Positions 19,526 to 23,674 of a stretch of 23,674 nucleotides of DNA are shown piece by piece. Source of the DNA: Oribacterium parvum (GTDB lineage Bacteria; Bacillota; Clostridia; Lachnospirales; Lachnospiraceae); assembly GCA_938022235.1 (NCBI GenBank), contig CALIEL010000288.1:1-23674 (forward strand), read 5' to 3'. The notes beneath the pieces were generated by a model that was given only the letters and a program-made list of their open reading frames with translations, did no database searches and was not told the DNA's origin. How positions within the stretch are numbered: the first letter of the stretch is position 1; each line of letters starts with the position of its first letter. Position numbers and translations under genes: made by a program.

Positions 19526-21352
19526 ATGGCAGAGCATGAGGGAGAAACCAGAAATATACCGGTGGCCGGGTCAGAAGTTTCTACGGTATCGACTTCCGGC
19601 GTAAAAGCTTCCGGAGAGAAAGCTTTTGATGTGAAAAGTTTCGGCGTAGAAGCTTCCGGAGAGCGGGTTCCCTTAGGGCAAGCTTTTGGGGCATCGGCTT
19701 CGGGTAAGCATCTGCTTTCCAAGGGGAAAGAAGGGAAGCTCCCTATTGCTTTATTGCTCCTTTCTTTCCTTATGGCGCTTGCCATTCTCTTTTATGTTCT
19801 TCTAAGTACTACGGATGTTTTGTATTCCGACTATATCCGGCTGGTAAATTCTTACTTGGGAAAGCCCTTTCAGCTTGGAGATTTACTGCAAAAGGATATT
19901 TTAACCAGAATTCCCTTGACCTATTTTTTTAGGGAAATAAACCGTTATTCTTTTGGCTATACCCTGATTTTTGACCGGGTACTTGGGGTACTGGGACTAT
20001 TCTTAGCCAGCAAACCCTTACTGCTTTTTATGAGAAAAAAGCAGCTGCCCTTTTTGCAGCAGCTTCTGTTTTTGATTCTTTTTTACAGCTTAAATAAGTG
20101 GGAAATGCTTTTAAACGGCTCGGGATATATCCATTTTCTGGCCTTTTCAGTATTTTATGACTATTTCTATGCTTTGGATCAGGCCTTCAGCAAGAAAAGC
20201 TCCTTGCTTGTTCTATCGATTTATCCGCCATTTATTTTACTGGTGGCAGGCCCCTACTGCTTGGCGGTATTCCTTTCCTGCTTTGCCCTGTTCTTCTTCT
20301 TGGCTTTGGGGAAGAAGCTTTGGGATATGAAGGGGATGATTCTTCTCCTTATTTCCAATGGACTTTGTCTCTTTCTATATCTTCTTAGCAATCACTATGC
20401 GGTGTATGAATATGCCGGGGCGGAAAGCATTTCCCTAAGAGAGGTACTGCAAAATCATCTGCTTTTTGTGGTGAAATTTATCTTTTACGGCTTTTCCTCT
20501 ATGCTTATTTCCGGGGAAAATCTGGAGAAGCTTCTTAGAGACGGAACAATACAGGGAAAAGGGATTGTTCTGATTGGCGCATTTGTGCTTTTCTTTTATA
20601 TTTTTATGACCCTCTTGTATCTTTGGAAGTTTTTTGCCTCTGCAAGAAATGGAGGAGGAAAGGCATTTGCCGGGAAGGGAAAGAAAGGTCTTTCTTCGGA
20701 GCAGAGGCAAGAAGAAGCTAAAAATCAGATAGGAAAAAGTTCTATGGCAGCAGAAAATAGTGGAGAGGCTTTCTACTTTGGTTTACTGCCGGGACTACTG
20801 CTTCTTCACGGCTTAGCCAGTCATGCTCTGGTTTTTCTTACCCGCTATATGTTTTTAAAGGAAAGCTATGCTTTTCAAAGCCGTTATGCCCTGCAATATC
20901 AAAGTGCTTTGCTGGGAGCATTTTTGATTTTGTTCCTATGGAAGCATGAGAAGAGATTTAGTTCGGGACAGGAATTAAGAACAGAACAGAAATCTCAAAC
21001 AAAACAGGCATCAAGAATAGAACAGAAAATAGGCGTAGACCGGAAAATGGAAATCGGAGAGCAGATAAGGATTGATCGGAGACAAAAAACAGCACAGGGC
21101 AGACTTGCCTTTTGCCTCCTGATTAGCGGAATCTTCCTTTTGGGAACCCTGTGGACAGACAGCAGTGAATGGGGAAAAGCCATGTATAGACGGGAGCATT
21201 ATGAGCGTATGTTGAGCTATTCCCATGACCTTTCCGCTTATTCCGATGAGGAACTGGAAGATGTTTTTGAGTATCGCCATGGCGGAGAGCGGATTCGGAA
21301 GGCCTTTGCTATCTGGGAGCAGGTGAAAAAGGAGTGGAGAGCGGGAAGATAA
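19526..21352 (+). CDS. Polytopic membrane protein, GT-C glycosyltransferase-like (3 of 3)
   Basis: A 608-aa protein. Its first ~70 residues are a hydrophilic low-complexity extension containing a 45-nt repeat, before the first membrane helix (LPIALLLLSFLMALAILFYVLL). The following loop, STTDVLYSDYIRLVNSYL (Asp97, Asp102), resembles the acidic first loop of GT-C enzymes, and about ten more helices follow. A second hydrophilic insert (about 20650-20760) and a Gln/Lys/Arg-rich insert (about 20965-21095) lie in inter-helix loops. The C-terminus (about 55 residues) is soluble. RBS GGAGAAAGGAAGGG precedes the ATG. It ends before a terminator at 21396. Probable surface-glycan glycosyltransferase; family not firmly identified. 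Confidence 0.6.
   Translation: MAEHEGETRNIPVAGSEVSTVSTSGVKASGEKAFDVKSFGVEASGERVPLGQAFGASASGKHLLSKGKEGKLPIALLLLSFLMALAILFYVLLSTTDVLYSDYIRLVNSYLGKPFQLGDLLQKDILTRIPLTYFFREINRYSFGYTLIFDRVLGVLGLFLASKPLLLFMRKKQLPFLQQLLFLILFYSLNKWEMLLNGSGYIHFLAFSVFYDYFYALDQAFSKKSSLLVLSIYPPFILLVAGPYCLAVFLSCFALFFFLALGKKLWDMKGMILLLISNGLCLFLYLLSNHYAVYEYAGAESISLREVLQNHLLFVVKFIFYGFSSMLISGENLEKLLRDGTIQGKGIVLIGAFVLFFYIFMTLLYLWKFFASARNGGGKAFAGKGKKGLSSEQRQEEAKNQIGKSSMAAENSGEAFYFGLLPGLLLLHGLASHALVFLTRYMFLKESYAFQSRYALQYQSALLGAFLILFLWKHEKRFSSGQELRTEQKSQTKQASRIEQKIGVDRKMEIGEQIRIDRRQKTAQGRLAFCLLISGIFLLGTLWTDSSEWGKAMYRREHYERMLSYSHDLSAYSDEELEDVFEYRHGGERIRKAFAIWEQVKKEWRAGR
19598..19708 (+). repeat. 45-nt in-frame tandem repeat at the N-terminus of the third GT-C-like protein
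   Basis: Units at 19598-19642 and 19643-19687 and a partial third (19688-19708) encode G(V/A)(K/E/S)ASGE...F 15-residue repeats. The GCTTCCGGAGAG core is identical in the first two. Confidence 0.85.
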
Positions 21353-21395
21353 GGAAGCTAAGTAGCGGCACTGTAACCGTTTTCATGAGGCTGAT

Positions 21396-21432
21396 AGATA
21401 AGTCTTTGTATTACTTATCTTATTTTTGTTTT
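21396..21432 (+). terminator. Intrinsic terminator after the third GT-C-like gene
   Basis: AGATAAGT (21396-21403) pairs with ACTTATCT (21413-21420) with a 9-nt loop, followed by TATTTTTGTTTT. Confidence 0.8.
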
Positions 21433-21440
21433 ATAGGGTA

Positions 21441-21449
21441 TGGTATAAT
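21441..21449 (+). promoter_or_regulatory. Extended -10 promoter for hsdMS
   Basis: TGGTATAAT is a TGnTATAAT extended -10 with a perfect TATAAT and no good -35. It gives a 5' leader of about 115 nt before hsdM. Confidence 0.6.
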
Positions 21450-21571
21450 GCCTTTAGACATTTTGAATGAGTTCTACAATTATATGTAAGCTATATAATG
21501 GAGATATAGGCCTTAAGCAAAGTAATAATTTGTTAAACATCAAACAAATAGAAAATGGAGGATAGCGGAAA

Positions 21572-23077
21572 ATGGCTGTTAAAAATACTGCCAACATCGG
21601 TTTTGAGAAGCAAATATGGGATGCTGCCTGCGTACTTTGGGGACACATTCCTGCATCAGAATATAGAAACGTGATAATCGGGCTTATCTTCCTGAAGTAC
21701 ATCTCTACGGCATTTGACAAGAAGTATCAACAGCTTGTAGACGAAGGGGATGGATTTGAGGATGATCCGGACGCATATCTCGAGGACAACGTATTCTTCG
21801 TGCCGGAGGATGCCCGCTGGAATAAGATTGCGGCAGCAGCGCATAAGCCTGAAATTGGAAGGATTATTGATGATGCTATGCGTGCAATCGAAGCCGACAA
21901 TAAGAAACTCAAGAACGTACTTCCAAAGAATTATGCTAGTCCGGATCTGGACAAAAGAGTCCTCGGAGATGTCGTTGACCTCTTTACCAACATGGATATG
22001 GGAGAGACCGAAGGTAACCGAGATGTCCTCGGTAGAACTTACGAATACTGTATCGCTCAGTTTGCCGAAAAGGAAGGCAAAGGTGGCGGAGAATTTTATA
22101 CACCGTCAAGTATCGTAAACACGTTGGTATCAATTCTGAAGCCTTATTCAAACTGCCGTGTATATGATTGCTGCTGTGGCAGTGGTGGCATGTTCGTACA
22201 GAGCGCTAAGTTCATTCAAGCACACTCCGCTAAAAGAGGATCAATTTCAATATATGGTCAGGAAGCCAATCCGGACACGTGGAAGATGGCCATCATGAAT
22301 CTTACGATTCGTGGTCTTGATGCTGATCTTGGTAGTTATCATGCCGACACATTTACGAAAGACCTTCATCCAACATTGAAGGCAGATTTCATTCTGGCCA
22401 ATCCTCCCTTTAACTATAATCCGTGGGGACAAGATAAGCTGATGGACGATGTTCGCTGGAAATACGGACTTCCTCCTGCGAGTAATGCCAACTTTGCATG
22501 GATTCAGCATATGATCCACCACCTTGCACCGAATGGAAAGATTGGACTTGTTCTTGCAAATGGAGCACTGTCTTCCCAGACTGGAGGCGAGGGTGAAATC
22601 AGAAAGAAGATCATAGAAGATGACCTGATCGAAGGCATTATTGCGATGCCTCCGCAGCTCTTCTATAGCGTAACAATCCCGGCGACGCTTTGGTTCATTT
22701 CAAAGGGCAAAAAACAGAAAGGCAAGACAGTCTTCATTGATGCCCGCAAGATGGGACATATGGTAGACCGTAAGCATCGAGATTTTACAGAAGAAGATAT
22801 CCAAAAACTCGCGGATACATTCGAAGCTTTCCAGAATGGCACGCTTGAGGATGAAAAAGGTTTTTGCTCTGTAGCGACAATACAAGATATCGCAAAGCAG
22901 GACTATGTTTTAACTCCGGGACGCTATGTTGGTATCGAAGAGAAGGAAGATGACGGAGAGCCGTTTGAAGAGAAAATGACCAGACTGACATCGGAGCTTT
23001 CCGATATGTTTGAGCGCTCTCATGAACTTGAGGATGAGATTCGCAGGAAGCTGGGGGCGATTGGATATGAAATTTGA
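21572..23077 (+). CDS. hsdM: Type I restriction-modification DNA methyltransferase subunit
   Basis: A 501-aa N6-adenine methyltransferase subunit of a type I restriction-modification system. The N-terminal helical domain (about 1-160) begins IGFEKQIWDAACVLWGHIPASEYRNVIIGLIFLKYIS. Then come GGEFYTPSSIVNTLV, the SAM-binding motif YDCCCGSGGMFVQS (Asp199 to Gly206), and the catalytic NPPF (Asn277-Phe280). The C-terminal coiled part (LTSELSDMFERSHELEDEI) contacts HsdS. It methylates the host's target sites in an M2S complex and with HsdR forms the restriction complex; no hsdR lies in the window. The start has GGAGGATAG upstream. hsdS begins 11 nt before the hsdM stop. Its codon choice looks less purine-biased than the preceding genes, consistent with acquisition. 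Confidence 0.96.
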   Translation: MAVKNTANIGFEKQIWDAACVLWGHIPASEYRNVIIGLIFLKYISTAFDKKYQQLVDEGDGFEDDPDAYLEDNVFFVPEDARWNKIAAAAHKPEIGRIIDDAMRAIEADNKKLKNVLPKNYASPDLDKRVLGDVVDLFTNMDMGETEGNRDVLGRTYEYCIAQFAEKEGKGGGEFYTPSSIVNTLVSILKPYSNCRVYDCCCGSGGMFVQSAKFIQAHSAKRGSISIYGQEANPDTWKMAIMNLTIRGLDADLGSYHADTFTKDLHPTLKADFILANPPFNYNPWGQDKLMDDVRWKYGLPPASNANFAWIQHMIHHLAPNGKIGLVLANGALSSQTGGEGEIRKKIIEDDLIEGIIAMPPQLFYSVTIPATLWFISKGKKQKGKTVFIDARKMGHMVDRKHRDFTEEDIQKLADTFEAFQNGTLEDEKGFCSVATIQDIAKQDYVLTPGRYVGIEEKEDDGEPFEEKMTRLTSELSDMFERSHELEDEIRRKLGAIGYEI

Positions 23078-23674
23078 TGAGAGCTCACTCTACAACATAA
23101 AATCAGATTTTGATGGTACCAGACGTTCCTTATTTGATCTTGCCATTTGGAAAAATGGACTTGCATTTAAGAAAATAGATTTTTCAGAAACGGGACTACC
23201 GGTGATCAAAATCGCGGAATTGAACAATGGCCTCAATTCTAATACGTCTTTTACTCAAGGCGATTATGGCGAAGAAGTTTTTATCCGATGGGATGAACTT
23301 TTGTTTTCTTGGTCTGGGAATCCGAGGACATCTATAGACGTATTCCGTTATCGTCTACATGACGGATGGCTGAATCAGCACATTTTTAAAGTGACCGCAA
23401 ATGAGGAGTTTGTAACAAAGGATTTTCTCTATTATGTGTTGAAATTTTTAAAGCCTCACTTCATGCAGATTGCAAATAATAAACAGACCACAGGATTAGG
23501 TCATGTTACGATTGCGGATCTGAAACGTATGAGTTTGGTAATTCCATCAAAGGAGGTGCAGAGTCAGATTGTTTCGATTTTGAAGGCTATTGATGACAAA
23601 ATCGAAGTGAATACGAGCATAAACAAGAATTTAGAGCAGCAAGCTCAGGCACTCTTCAAGTCATGGTTCCTTGA
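23067..23674 (+). CDS. hsdS: Type I restriction specificity subunit, 5' part (runs off window)
   Basis: Open from ATG 23067 to the window edge without a stop (about 202 residues seen). It overlaps hsdM by 11 nt in a different frame, with a GGGGGCG-type Shine-Dalgarno. The sequence is one HsdS target-recognition domain: GLPVIKIAELNNG, WDELLFSWSGNPRTSIDVF, LNQHIFKV, then NNKQTTGLGHVTIADLKRMSLVIP. The conserved helical spacer follows, SQIVSILKAIDDKIEVNTSINKNLEQQAQALFKSWFL. The second recognition domain and terminus are outside the window. It sets the DNA sequence recognised by HsdM and HsdR; the specificity cannot be read from sequence. Confidence 0.93.
   Translation, partial: MKFDESSLYNIKSDFDGTRRSLFDLAIWKNGLAFKKIDFSETGLPVIKIAELNNGLNSNTSFTQGDYGEEVFIRWDELLFSWSGNPRTSIDVFRYRLHDGWLNQHIFKVTANEEFVTKDFLYYVLKFLKPHFMQIANNKQTTGLGHVTIADLKRMSLVIPSKEVQSQIVSILKAIDDKIEVNTSINKNLEQQAQALFKSWFL

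Noticed and set aside
21531..21546. TGTT-N8-AACA upstream of hsdM as a third Crp/Fnr dyad
   Set aside because: The spacing matches, but the inner eight bases lack dyad symmetry and the GATT core of the other two sites, and the region is very AT-rich; chance is likely.

Overview
The window looks like a chromosomal segment of a low-to-mid GC anaerobic Firmicute, most likely a Lachnospiraceae-type Clostridium relative. The evidence is strong AGGAGG-type ribosome binding sites, the DUF1858/hemerythrin redox genes, a RelB/DinJ-PIN toxin-antitoxin pair, M18 peptidase, YjeM-like permease and an SPL-type radical SAM protein. The genus cannot be fixed from this sequence alone.

Layout. (1) 1-1222: the 3' end of a Crp/Fnr-type regulator, then a minus-strand RelB/DinJ-like antitoxin and PIN toxin with a well-formed promoter. 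(2) 1440-3834: a minus-strand cluster, DUF1858 CxxC protein - uncharacterised 201-aa protein - hemerythrin-like diiron protein, divergent from a glutathione peroxidase. A 16-nt dyad sits exactly at -41.5 of the predicted DUF1858 promoter, the class II Crp/Fnr activator position. A near-copy of this dyad lies upstream of the sodium:solute symporter at 12835-14292, which suggests a small redox-linked regulon. (3) 4048-12444, plus strand: M18 aminopeptidase, amino acid permease, polyphosphate kinase, a fused MTAN-like nucleosidase / SPL-type radical SAM protein, and a short-chain dehydrogenase. (4) 12445-12834, between convergent genes: two nested copies of a palindromic repeat, with a short relative at 1341-1385 that appears to act as a terminator. 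(5) 14629-21352: three consecutive large polytopic membrane proteins with GT-C glycosyltransferase-like features, probably for cell-surface glycan. (6) 21572-end: type I restriction-modification hsdM and the start of hsdS, cut by the window edge.

A theme through the middle of the window is tandem-repeat expansion. Inside genes the clear periods are multiples of three (36, 18, 42, 45 nt and a hexamer-like 6), giving low-complexity linkers in otherwise conserved proteins. Outside genes the periods include 13 nt, and one 13-nt array fills the gap between ppk1 and the next gene and supplies its Shine-Dalgarno sequence.

The points most worth following are the -41.5 dyad with its second copy, the nucleosidase-radical SAM fusion (a nucleosidase that could remove 5'-deoxyadenosine joined to an enzyme family that generates the 5'-deoxyadenosyl radical), the nested palindromic repeat family, and the frame-preserving minisatellites in the three membrane proteins.
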